A stretch of DNA of 64,000 nucleotides from UBA4416 sp035439445 (GTDB lineage: Bacteria; Bacteroidota; Bacteroidia; B-17B0; Aurantibacillaceae). Position 1 is the first letter of the stretch. Every line of letters starts with the position of its first letter. The stretch covers positions 92,569 to 156,568 of the forward strand of contig DAORKG010000003.1 of NCBI GenBank assembly GCA_035439445.1. The letters run 5' to 3'. Made by a program: the position numbers and the translations under genes. The notes beneath the pieces were generated by a model, which did no database searches, was not told the origin of the DNA, and worked only from the letters and a program-made list of their open reading frames with translations. This document shows, piece by piece, positions 1-8,556 of the stretch.

Positions 1-510
1 GGCTTCTCTCCTGCTGATTTAAAATTAAGTATTAATGGTTGTGGAGCTGAAGCTAAATTAACAAGTGCAGGCAAATACATTGTTACAGCGAAAAATTCGG
101 GAACATGCAGCGTTATAGTTTCTGCTAAAGTTAATGGCACATACCAACAACAAGGACCTGTAAAGGTTTTTAGAGTAAAAGACATACCACCACCTGTATT
201 GAAAATGGGAGGTAAAGTAGCTACCACAAATTTGGAGTTTAGTAGGGCTGAATTAAGACAAATAGGTGGATTTGGTGCGGAGTCGGTAGGATTTATGTTC
301 CCAGCTAATTTTGTAGTAAAAAGTTTTGAAGTTTTAGTGCAAGGTGGTGGAACATTTACCTGTTCAAATAATAATTTAACTCAGGAAGCAAAAACAGCAT
401 TAAACAATATGCGAACAGGACAAATAGCCTATATTGATAATATTAAAGTACTAACTCCTAAACAAACCGTTATTACTATTCCTTCTGTGAAATTTAAAAT
501 TAAATCTTAA
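1..510 (+). CDS. GldM-family protein, C-terminal fragment (5' end outside window)
   Basis: The frame is open from base 1, so the gene starts upstream of the window; the visible part is 169 codons. The sequence runs GFSPADLKLSINGCGAE, then a K-x-I-P-x-P hinge (KDIPPPVLKMGG), then a domain ending ALNNMRTGQIAYIDNIKV. This pattern resembles the last two beta-rich domains of GldM/PorM, the periplasmic part of the T9SS motor that contacts the outer-membrane ring. I recognise the family from the domain ending, not from a search. It may be a GldM paralogue rather than the core motor gene: gldN does not follow, and a terminator and an opposing gene come next. Confidence 0.6.
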   Translation, partial: GFSPADLKLSINGCGAEAKLTSAGKYIVTAKNSGTCSVIVSAKVNGTYQQQGPVKVFRVKDIPPPVLKMGGKVATTNLEFSRAELRQIGGFGAESVGFMFPANFVVKSFEVLVQGGGTFTCSNNNLTQEAKTALNNMRTGQIAYIDNIKVLTPKQTVITIPSVKFKIKS

Positions 511-513
511 ACA

Positions 514-546
514 AAAAAGCTCCTTCAAAATTTGAAGGAGCTTTTT
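514..546. terminator. Bidirectional rho-independent terminator
   Basis: An A-run, stem AGCTCCTTCAAA/TTTGAAGGAGCT and T-run sit between two convergent genes and can stop both. A nearly identical hairpin is used at 5850-5883. Confidence 0.85.
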
Positions 547-564
547 AATAAAACCTAAATACTA

Positions 565-3240
565 TTATTGTTTAATGATCTTTAAAGAGTATGAATTATT
601 ATTCTCTTTTAAAATCAGTTGGTATACCCCATTAGTTAAATGATTCAAATCAATACTTGTTTCGGATGTTGCGAGCTGTTTTTCAAAAACTATTTTACCT
701 AAAACATCAACTATGGTAACATGAGAATTATCAAAAGGATGTCTGATAGTTAAAACATCTGTAAATGGATTTGGAAATACAGAAACTATTGACTCATGCT
801 CCAATTGTTCAATACCGGTACATAAAGAAACTGATTGTGTGATAGTAGAAGAATTTGAACAACCATTAGCATCTGTTCCTATAACCGAATAAGTTGTGGT
901 AACTGTTGGTGATACTATTATATTGCTTCCATTCTCTGTCGTACTCCATGTGAAGGTATTCGCTCCAGTGGCAGTTAATGTAGCAGATTGACCAACACAT
1001 AATAATGAGTTTGAACTTACGGGAAAAATGGACGGTAATGAATTTAAATTCACAGTCACCGTTTCAGTATCCAAACAACCTTGTGCATCAATCCCTGTAA
1101 CAGTATAACTTATATTTCCTGAAGGCGAAGATGTAATTGATGAAGAGTTGACACCTGTATTCCATGAATAATTAACTGCGCCAGTTGCTGTTAAAGTGGT
1201 TGACTGCCCAGTACACAAAGATGTTGATCCAGAAACAGAAACCACAGGATTATTTACTGTTAATGTAACTGTACTTGAATTAGAAGAGCCACAACCATTT
1301 GCTACTGTTAAATAATAATTTCCAGCATTTGATAATTGAGCTGAAGACAGAGATATAGTTGTCATAGTTGCTGAACTAACTGGAGATGAATTAAAATACC
1401 ATTGTACAGATGTAGAATTAGATGACACTGAAGATGTAAAAGAAGTATTAGCATTAATACAAACCGTTTTACTACTTGGTGACGATAATACTGAAGGCGC
1501 ATTATTGATTAAAATATTCGAATTATTTCTTTCTCCAATTTGAGGAGGATTTGACGATACAACACGAACTCTATAATTTGTGCCATAAGTAACTGTAGAA
1601 GGCACTGTAGCCGAAATTGTCCCTGATGTAGTAGAGTTAATTGTGCCAATTGAAATAGGAGAGGCAAAACTACCCGTAGCATCCGAAAGTTGAGCTATGA
1701 AAATATTTCCCGAATTACAAACACCATTAATAGAATATGGTACTGATAAATTAGTTCCAGCACATAATGAAGATGTTGAAATTGCTAATGTTTTTAACTG
1801 ATTATACTTTGCAACAAAACTATTGTAAAAACTACTATAAGAAGCTGTTGACGTAGAATCATAAGGAGAGGGGTCAAAATCGTTTACAATTCTCATAGAA
1901 CCAATTAAATCAATTTGTCCTGAATTTTCAACAGAAATACAATGTCCACCAGTATAGTTATATCCAGGTGTACTTCCCCCAAATCTGAAACACCATTGCT
2001 GAGCACCTGTATTATCAAGTTTTTCAACAAAACCATCTACATCGCCTGTTGCAACCATATTAAATGCTGTGCCTCCGTTATTAAAATTTTTAGTTCCCGA
2101 AAATCCTCCAGTAAAATAAATATTGTTATTGGTATCTACATTTACATAATCTCCGTAAGCATTGACACTCAAATTACTTAATTGGTAATATCTTGCCCAA
2201 TTAAATGTCCCTAATGAAGAAATTCTTACTAAAAATTCATCCGTGGCAACTGCTGCCAATGTATAAGAAGATGTTGGACTAATATCAAAATCAATAGTTC
2301 CCGAGAATTTACCAACTAAAATTGGATTTCCGAAAGCGTCTAATTTTAATTGCTTTAAGGACTCGCTACTTGTATTTCCAATTTGCCCTACCCATTGTAA
2401 AGCCATAGATGAATTGTATTTAGCTACATAGATATCATATCCTCCGGCTGTATTCAATGTATAGGTAGATGCAGAAGGATCAAAGTCTGTATTTGAATCA
2501 AATGTACCAGCTAAGTAAATATTACCACTATTATCTACTTCACATAATGTCCTAAATCTTCCAAAATTCACAAATCGATTTAATAAATTCAAATTAGAAT
2601 CATACATCACAAACATATTAGATCCCGTAGTTGCAGAAGTCTCGTTAGCAACACCAGCTCCAAAATCAAAATCTTGTGTTCCCCAAAAATAGCCGCCCAA
2701 ATAAATTTTACCTGTTGCATCTATTTTAATAGATTCAAAAGAACTATAATTAGTAGCAGAAAATGTATTAACTGAGACGAAATTAAAGTTTGGATCATAC
2801 TTAGCAATAAATGCTTTTCGATTAGATGTTCCGGAACTTGCATTAAAAACCGCTGCCGATGGATCAAAATCAGCTGTTCCTGTTAAATCACCTACAATGT
2901 AATAATTCCCTGCTGCATCTCTTGCCGCATCCTGTGCCATAACATTAGCTGTTCCCTGAACACTTAAATGATTTACATAAGCACCTAAGGGACTATACTT
3001 AATCAAATAAAATCCAAAACTATTAGCATTGGGCAATGCAACTGTAGCTGCACCCGGGTCAATATCATTAATACTGCCCGCATACGATCCGGCCATAATT
3101 AAATTACCATTAGATTCTTTAAAAAGTCCTACGTGTTCCATTTGACCATAACCGGCATTTCTGTATACGGTATCTAATTTTTGCGAGTAGCTAAAAATGC
3201 TAGCTCCTAAAATCATTAATGTTGTAAATATTTTTTTCAT
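565..3240 (-). CDS. Large secreted repeat protein with T9SS C-terminal sorting domain
   Basis: 891 residues. A signal peptide (MKKIFTTLMILGASIFSYS) is followed by about 450 residues of repeats of the type 'I...AGT..G..DFDPS...', resembling SBBP/beta-propeller repeats. Two or three Ig-like domains follow, rich in S/T and carrying 'SLCTGQSTTLTATGA' motifs. The last ~75 residues are a type A sorting domain (FPNPFTDVL ... GVYQLIL ... KIIKQ), which directs export by T9SS and attachment or release at the surface. The repeated DFDPS and GxYxVGD elements suggest a surface adhesin or extracellular beta-propeller; no catalytic motif is visible. It is transcribed toward the GldM-like gene. Confidence 0.85.
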   Translation of the reverse strand: MKKIFTTLMILGASIFSYSQKLDTVYRNAGYGQMEHVGLFKESNGNLIMAGSYAGSINDIDPGAATVALPNANSFGFYLIKYSPLGAYVNHLSVQGTANVMAQDAARDAAGNYYIVGDLTGTADFDPSAAVFNASSGTSNRKAFIAKYDPNFNFVSVNTFSATNYSSFESIKIDATGKIYLGGYFWGTQDFDFGAGVANETSATTGSNMFVMYDSNLNLLNRFVNFGRFRTLCEVDNSGNIYLAGTFDSNTDFDPSASTYTLNTAGGYDIYVAKYNSSMALQWVGQIGNTSSESLKQLKLDAFGNPILVGKFSGTIDFDISPTSSYTLAAVATDEFLVRISSLGTFNWARYYQLSNLSVNAYGDYVNVDTNNNIYFTGGFSGTKNFNNGGTAFNMVATGDVDGFVEKLDNTGAQQWCFRFGGSTPGYNYTGGHCISVENSGQIDLIGSMRIVNDFDPSPYDSTSTASYSSFYNSFVAKYNQLKTLAISTSSLCAGTNLSVPYSINGVCNSGNIFIAQLSDATGSFASPISIGTINSTTSGTISATVPSTVTYGTNYRVRVVSSNPPQIGERNNSNILINNAPSVLSSPSSKTVCINANTSFTSSVSSNSTSVQWYFNSSPVSSATMTTISLSSAQLSNAGNYYLTVANGCGSSNSSTVTLTVNNPVVSVSGSTSLCTGQSTTLTATGAVNYSWNTGVNSSSITSSPSGNISYTVTGIDAQGCLDTETVTVNLNSLPSIFPVSSNSLLCVGQSATLTATGANTFTWSTTENGSNIIVSPTVTTTYSVIGTDANGCSNSSTITQSVSLCTGIEQLEHESIVSVFPNPFTDVLTIRHPFDNSHVTIVDVLGKIVFEKQLATSETSIDLNHLTNGVYQLILKENNNSYSLKIIKQ

Positions 3241-3347
3241 AATATGATGTTTTATTAGCTAAAATTGCTTGATAAGCATAAGAACAGGAAAAAAATAGGG
3301 CCAACACCTTCCTTTTTTGAGTAAATGAGTGTATTTTTAATGTGACT

Positions 3348-5120
3348 ATGAACAAACTATTCCTTTTTTTCCTCATTATCGCAACACAACTGGTTTTGTC
3401 GCAAACCGACACTATTAAGATTAATTCACTAAATAAGCGTTCTGAAAATTTAAGTAAAGTTGATGTTGATAGTTCCAGCTATTTAGCTCAAGAAGCTTTA
3501 ACATTAGCTAAAGAAGCAAACTTTAAAAGGGGAATTGCTTCTGCCACAAAAAACTTAGCTATCTGCAATTATGTAAACGGTAAATCTGATGTTGCTATCA
3601 AACAATTTATTGAAGCTATTAAATTGTTTGAAGATTTAAAAGATATAAACGAATTAGCACATTGCTACTCTCAAATGGGAATTGCCTACTACCTGCAATA
3701 TCAATACGATAATGCGTTAAAATACTATGAAAAATCTATAGAATTATACAGAAAAACTACGAATAAAAAAGATTTAGCAGGTGTTTACATCAACCAAGGT
3801 ATCTCTTATACCTACGTTAAAAAAATGGATTTGGCAGAAATAAACTATAATGAAGCCTTAAAAATTTATCAAGAAATAAATTACGAACCTGGATTTGCCC
3901 CAGCTTATAATTCGTTAGCTAAAATATATTATGCAAAAAAAGAGTATGTCAAAGCCATTAGCTATTACAAACTTGCCGAACAATATTCTATAAAGTCAAA
4001 TAACAAATACCATCTCATTACCAATTATAATTCTTTGGCCATGTGCTATAAAGAATTAAAGGAATACGAAACAGCAAAATCATATTCAGAAAAAAGTATT
4101 ACTATTAGTAAAGAGGTTGGCTCAGTAGAAAGAGAATTGTTTTGTCATGAAACCATGGCAGATATTCTATTTTCAATGGGTGATTATAAAAATGCCTATG
4201 CCAGTTTTCAAAACTATGCATCGTTAAAAGACACCTTATTTAATCAAGATAAAAACGATGCCATTGCTGAAATGCAGGCTAAATTTGACGTTGAGAAGAA
4301 TCAACAAAAGGTAAAAGAAATAGAGCTACAGAAAAAAATTGATGATGAAACAAATGCTAAAAAACAACTATTGCTCGTTGTAGTGATTGTAGTAATTTTA
4401 ATTTCTTTAATATTTACAATTATACTTTTTAGAAATAAACAAAAAGTAAATAGTTTGTTAGAACAAAAAAATGCAGCTATACAAGCTAATCTCGAACAAA
4501 AAGAAATGATGATGAGCGAAATTCATCATCGCGTAAAAAATAATCTACAAATGGTATCCTCTATTTTAGATCTACAAGCGAGAGATTTGACTGATGAGAA
4601 ATCGATACAGGTAATAGAAGACAGTTTAAGTCGTATTAATGCTATTTCATTGATTCATCAACGTTTGTATCAATCAGATAATATTAGAGGTGTAAAAATA
4701 AATAATTACTTACAAGAACTAGCTCTTGATATTCTTAAAAACTTTTCATCAACCTCCCAAACAAAATCTATTGAATTACAGTGCCATATTGATGATTTAG
4801 ATATGGATTTAGAATCTGCTATTCCTATTGGCTTAATTACAGCCGAGCTGATAATTAATGCATGTAAATACGCCTTTACTTCAATTGAAAAACCTGAGAT
4901 TAAAATCACCCTAAACAAACGAGATGGTTTACTTTTATTGACAGTTGCAGATAATGGTATAGGAAAGCAAGTATCATTAAATGATTCGGGGACTACATTT
5001 GGAACGAAATTAATTAAATCATTATCAAGAAAATTACGGGCAGAAATTAATGAAGACACTTCAAGCAAAGGTACAAGTGTTCAATTAAAAATTAATAATT
5101 TTAAGTTATATGATCTCTAA
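3348..5120 (+). CDS. TPR-containing sensor histidine kinase (HisKA_2 type)
   Basis: A signal peptide is followed by about six TPR units (residues ~40-300), a coiled coil, one membrane helix (LLLVVVIVVILISLIFTII, ~345-365), a HisKA_2 dimerisation domain with phosphoacceptor motif EIHHRVKNNLQ (H393/H394), and an HATPase domain with N-box ELIINACKYAF and G-box DNGIGK. I chose the ATG at 3348; a GTG two codons upstream is also in frame. The gene overlaps the next one, a LytTR response regulator, by 11 bp, so they form a two-component pair. Periplasmic TPRs suggest the signal is a protein-protein contact or envelope state. Confidence 0.9.
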   Translation: MNKLFLFFLIIATQLVLSQTDTIKINSLNKRSENLSKVDVDSSSYLAQEALTLAKEANFKRGIASATKNLAICNYVNGKSDVAIKQFIEAIKLFEDLKDINELAHCYSQMGIAYYLQYQYDNALKYYEKSIELYRKTTNKKDLAGVYINQGISYTYVKKMDLAEINYNEALKIYQEINYEPGFAPAYNSLAKIYYAKKEYVKAISYYKLAEQYSIKSNNKYHLITNYNSLAMCYKELKEYETAKSYSEKSITISKEVGSVERELFCHETMADILFSMGDYKNAYASFQNYASLKDTLFNQDKNDAIAEMQAKFDVEKNQQKVKEIELQKKIDDETNAKKQLLLVVVIVVILISLIFTIILFRNKQKVNSLLEQKNAAIQANLEQKEMMMSEIHHRVKNNLQMVSSILDLQARDLTDEKSIQVIEDSLSRINAISLIHQRLYQSDNIRGVKINNYLQELALDILKNFSSTSQTKSIELQCHIDDLDMDLESAIPIGLITAELIINACKYAFTSIEKPEIKITLNKRDGLLLLTVADNGIGKQVSLNDSGTTFGTKLIKSLSRKLRAEINEDTSSKGTSVQLKINNFKLYDL

Positions 5121-5844
5121 TATAAAAATAGCAATCATAGAAGATGAACCTTTAATTGCCGACCATATTGAACAATATGTGTTAGATGCAGGCTTTAAAA
5201 GCGCAGGTATTGCTGACAACTTTAATGACACAAAAGAGCTATTACAAAAAGAAAATCCTGATTTAATTTTATTAGATATTAACTTAGGTGACGGACCAGA
5301 CGGGATTGACATAGCGCATTACATTAATCAACATTACAAAAAACCATTTATTTTTATTTCATCTAATACAGATTCTAAAACATTAGAAAGAGTAAAACTT
5401 ACCAACCCGTTTGGATTTATTGTAAAACCTTTTAAACCAAGCGACATTCAAACACAAATAAATTTGGCTTGGCACAGTTTTAATTTACAAAAAGAGAACA
5501 CGCAAATCACCTTCTCCGATTCATTTTTAGTAAATGATCACTTTTTCATTAAAGACAAACACAGTTTAGTAAAAGTAAATTACGCTGATGTATTGTATGC
5601 CGAAGCCTGCGACAATTATAGCATTATCTATACCAAACAAACGAAGTATATTTTAAGCTATACTCTAAAAGTGGTGGAAGAAAAATTAAACCTATTTAAC
5701 TTCTTCAGAACTCACCGTTCATTTTTAGTGAATCTCAAACACATTGAAAAAGTAAATCCTAAAGAGGTTATGGTAAATGGTAAAGAAATTCCAGTAAGCG
5801 AAAGTAGCCGCGCGGAATTGTTACAGAAGTTGAATTTGTTTTAG
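5110..5844 (+). CDS. LytTR-family response regulator
   Basis: 244 residues. The receiver domain (1-~120) shows the acidic pair EDE, the phosphoacceptor in LILLDINLG, the Ser/Thr switch in FISSNTD and the conserved Lys in VKPF. The LytTR DNA-binding domain (~140-244) includes YADVLYAEACDNYSIIY and FFRTHRSFLVNLKHI. It is translationally coupled to the upstream HisKA_2 kinase by an 11-bp overlap and ends at a strong terminator. Regulators of this kind bind direct repeats upstream of target promoters; the targets are unknown here. Confidence 0.93.
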   Translation: MISNIKIAIIEDEPLIADHIEQYVLDAGFKSAGIADNFNDTKELLQKENPDLILLDINLGDGPDGIDIAHYINQHYKKPFIFISSNTDSKTLERVKLTNPFGFIVKPFKPSDIQTQINLAWHSFNLQKENTQITFSDSFLVNDHFFIKDKHSLVKVNYADVLYAEACDNYSIIYTKQTKYILSYTLKVVEEKLNLFNFFRTHRSFLVNLKHIEKVNPKEVMVNGKEIPVSESSRAELLQKLNLF

Positions 5845-5849
5845 CCAAC

Positions 5850-5883
5850 AAAAAAGCTCCTTCAAATTTTGAAGGAGCTTTTT
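5850..5883. terminator. Rho-independent terminator, near-copy of the one at 514-546
   Basis: The stem AGCTCCTTCAAA/TTTGAAGGAGCT has A- and T-runs on both sides and lies between the response regulator and the convergent mrp gene. It differs from the hairpin at 514-546 only at the loop. Confidence 0.88.
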
Positions 5884-5901
5884 CACTATAAATAATTGCT
5901 A

Positions 5902-6996
5902 TTAAGCAGTTGCTGCTTGTTCTTTTAGTTTATTAGCATTTAATATCGCTACTTGTTGCGCCACATTTTGTGCCATTTCTCTAAAAGCTAAAGCTTGAGG
6001 AGTTGTTTCTTGTAAAATTGCCGGACGACCTGCATCTCCTGCTTCACGTATACTTTGAACGATAGGAATTTGTCCTAATAAAGGCATATTCATTTCGCTT
6101 GCTAAATTTTTTGCACCGTCTCTACCAAAAATATAGTATTTATTATCAGGTAATTCTTCTGGTGTAAAATAAGCCATGTTCTCAACTATCCCTAAAACAG
6201 GTACATTTAAAGCAGGCAATTTAAATAAAGCAATTCCTTTACGCGCATCTGCTAAAGCCACTTGTTGAGGCGTACTCACAATCACTGCTCCTGTAATAGG
6301 AACAATACTGCATAAGGTAATTTGTATATCACCGGTTCCCGGAGGTAAGTCAACGATTAAATAATCTAATTCACCCCAGTTTGTATCTGTAAATAATTGT
6401 GTTAATGCTTTTGAAGCCATTGGCCCACGTAAAGCAATTACCTGATCTGGTCCAGCTAAGAAACCAACCGAATTTAATTTTACTCCATAGCTTTCAACAG
6501 GATTCATTTTTGGTTTGCCTTCATATTCACCTTTACCAGGCATTTCGTTTTGCACATCAAACATTATCGTTTGAGAAGGCCCGTAAATATCTGCATCTAC
6601 TAATCCAACCTTAGCACCTTGTTTAGCTAATGCTACCGCTAAGTTTGCTGACACTGTTGATTTACCTACTCCGCCTTTACCAGATGCAACAGCAATCACA
6701 TTTTTCACTTTCGATAAAGTACCTAAATCTTTCTCGCGAGCAGAAGTTACATTTGCTGTCATATTTACATTCACAACCGCTTCTTTATCTACATAATGTT
6801 TAATTGCATTAACACAAGCATTATGTATCATATCTTTCATCGGGCATGCAGGTGTTGTTAATACAACTGTAAACGAAACATTTTTTCCGTCAACCACTAC
6901 ATCCTTAATCATACCAAGAGTCACTAAATCTTTTTTAAGATCCGGATCATCTACATATTTCAATGCGTCTAAAACGCTCTCTACTGTAATTGCCAT
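5902..6996 (-). CDS. mrp: Mrp/ApbC-type P-loop ATPase, iron-sulfur carrier family
   Basis: 364 residues. An N-terminal DUF59 (MIP18-like) domain (~1-90, with TTPACPMKD) precedes an ParA-type ATPase with deviant Walker A GKGGVGKS (~107-114) and DLPPGTGD. The family carries Fe-S clusters to target apoproteins. In most members a CxxC pair follows the 'ENM' motif; here that stretch reads ENMAYFTPEELPDNKYYIFG, with no cysteine. I believe this substitution is common in Bacteroidota Mrp. The gene is last in the gatA-lipoprotein-hydrolase-mrp run, 3 nt after the hydrolase gene. Confidence 0.93.
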   Translation of the reverse strand: MAITVESVLDALKYVDDPDLKKDLVTLGMIKDVVVDGKNVSFTVVLTTPACPMKDMIHNACVNAIKHYVDKEAVVNVNMTANVTSAREKDLGTLSKVKNVIAVASGKGGVGKSTVSANLAVALAKQGAKVGLVDADIYGPSQTIMFDVQNEMPGKGEYEGKPKMNPVESYGVKLNSVGFLAGPDQVIALRGPMASKALTQLFTDTNWGELDYLIVDLPPGTGDIQITLCSIVPITGAVIVSTPQQVALADARKGIALFKLPALNVPVLGIVENMAYFTPEELPDNKYYIFGRDGAKNLASEMNMPLLGQIPIVQSIREAGDAGRPAILQETTPQALAFREMAQNVAQQVAILNANKLKEQAATA

Positions 6997-6999
6997 TTT

Positions 7000-7890
7000 C
7001 TATTTTCTTATAAATGTACTTAATGTATTTAAATAATTATCAAATCCCATTTTTACAGGTATTTCACCATGATCAGCTCCGGGTATTCTATGAGCTTCTT
7101 TATAGATTCCATTATAATTTTTATACACCACTTCGCCATGAGTGTTAATATTTAAAAAATTATCGTTAGTTCCATGTATCCAACAAAAAGCTTGGTTAAT
7201 TGTTTTAATTTCTTCAGCATTATCAATTTTTAAATTGGTAAAGAATGAGCCAGGCATATTTAATCCGCTCCCATCATTTGCCATAACATCTGCTGAAGCA
7301 AAAGGTGCTTCCAATATAATTTTAGAAGGTGTCATGTTTCTTGGTTTGTTTGTTAGTTCACAGGTAGGTGCTGTACCCATACTAAAACCATACATCATTA
7401 ATCTGCTATTTGATAAACCATTTAATTTTAACCATTGTAAAGCAGCATCCACATCAGCATACATTCCATCTTCAGAAGGCTTTCCTTCACTTAATCCATA
7501 GCCTCTGTAATCAATCATTAAAACCCCATATTTATTTTTGCCTGAAGTATGCGCTAATAACTTAGCACGTTGCCAGTAAAAATCCATATGCCATTTATTA
7601 CCATGACAGTACATAATTACTGTATCAGTTTGTATTCTCGATATTTGTCCAATGTAAATTGCATAAATATTTTTAGCGGTCGATTCATTGGATGTTTGAG
7701 ATGATAGTGTGAAAATATGAATCATACTATCCGGAATATGATACGAATTATCTAAAATAAAATCTTGTTCTCCGGTATAATTATCTAATTTATACTCAGT
7801 GATTTTATCAGTCAGATTATAAAGATTATCGTCAAGTCTTAAACAAGATGAAAAAACAACAAAAACGATTATAGCTATAAAATATTTCAT
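7000..7890 (-). CDS. Alpha/beta-hydrolase lipoprotein
   Basis: 296 residues. The N-terminus MKYFIAIIVFVVFSSC has a lipobox, so this is a predicted lipoprotein. An alpha/beta-hydrolase fold follows, with the nucleophile elbow YGFSMGTAP (Ser), the oxyanion-region motif DYRGYGLSEGKPSEDG, a likely acid in HGTNDNFL and a His in GADHGE. This is the BEM46/ABHD17-like arrangement of serine hydrolases. The substrate cannot be read from sequence. It lies directly behind the small lipoprotein gene at 7891, with no gap, so the two are probably co-transcribed. Confidence 0.82.
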   Translation of the reverse strand: MKYFIAIIVFVVFSSCLRLDDNLYNLTDKITEYKLDNYTGEQDFILDNSYHIPDSMIHIFTLSSQTSNESTAKNIYAIYIGQISRIQTDTVIMYCHGNKWHMDFYWQRAKLLAHTSGKNKYGVLMIDYRGYGLSEGKPSEDGMYADVDAALQWLKLNGLSNSRLMMYGFSMGTAPTCELTNKPRNMTPSKIILEAPFASADVMANDGSGLNMPGSFFTNLKIDNAEEIKTINQAFCWIHGTNDNFLNINTHGEVVYKNYNGIYKEAHRIPGADHGEIPVKMGFDNYLNTLSTFIRK

Positions 7891-8556
7891 TTAAAATCTT
7901 CTACAAAAATTTAAGTAAATACCAACCGCTCCTTTTTGTTGTATCCCAACATAATCTACCACATTTGGCTTATTGTTTTTATTCATTTGTAAAAACTTAC
8001 ATTCTAGTGTGTAGCCCCACTTTTTAGTATTATAAGTCATTCCAACGTGAGGATTAATTAAAGCATGATTTGTTTGGGTTTCTTTATGTGCCTTTTTAGC
8101 AGATAATTCAAACCAATTAGTTAATCCTATATATACAAAGGCTTTATCTTTAAAAATATCTTTGTAAATATTCACATCCAATTGTGGCCATGCTCTGAAA
8201 TTTTTGTTCCACTTATCATATACCATATTTACAGCAGGATTAACTGTAATACCGAATTTTAAACTATCATGTTTAAATAAACTTTGGCACACTCCAATAT
8301 CTGTTTGGAAATTACCATATAACATAGCTGTTGTGTGAACAGAAGCAAAAGCAGTAGTTGAATTAGTGATTCCTCTTCCATACATAAGCGATGTGAAAGG
8401 AATGGGAGTAACTGCGTTCCCGAAATGGATTAATGGTCCACCTAAATTAGCCGAAATAGCATTTTGATTTTTAGCTAAAGGTTTCACAAAACGTGTTGGG
8501 GCACAATTTTGAAATACAATTCCGATAAAAACTACTATTGCTATTAAACGCAACAT
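7891..8556 (-). CDS. Hypothetical outer-membrane-type lipoprotein
   Basis: 221 residues beginning MLRLIAIVVFIGIVFQNC, a lipoprotein signal. The rest alternates short hydrophobic and aromatic strands (GFQ-, TAMLYGNFQ, VYIGLTNWFEL, WGYTLECKFLQM) and ends with an aromatic strand YLNFCRRF, which suggests a small beta-barrel or beta-rich envelope protein. I recognise no named family. Its ATG overlaps the gatA stop codon by one base (TAATG), so it is translationally coupled to gatA. Confidence 0.7.
   Translation of the reverse strand: MLRLIAIVVFIGIVFQNCAPTRFVKPLAKNQNAISANLGGPLIHFGNAVTPIPFTSLMYGRGITNSTTAFASVHTTAMLYGNFQTDIGVCQSLFKHDSLKFGITVNPAVNMVYDKWNKNFRAWPQLDVNIYKDIFKDKAFVYIGLTNWFELSAKKAHKETQTNHALINPHVGMTYNTKKWGYTLECKFLQMNKNNKPNVVDYVGIQQKGAVGIYLNFCRRF

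Noticed and set aside
1942..2181. Plus-strand open frame inside the 565-3240 gene
   Set aside because: It is antisense to a well-supported secreted repeat protein and shows no family resemblance.
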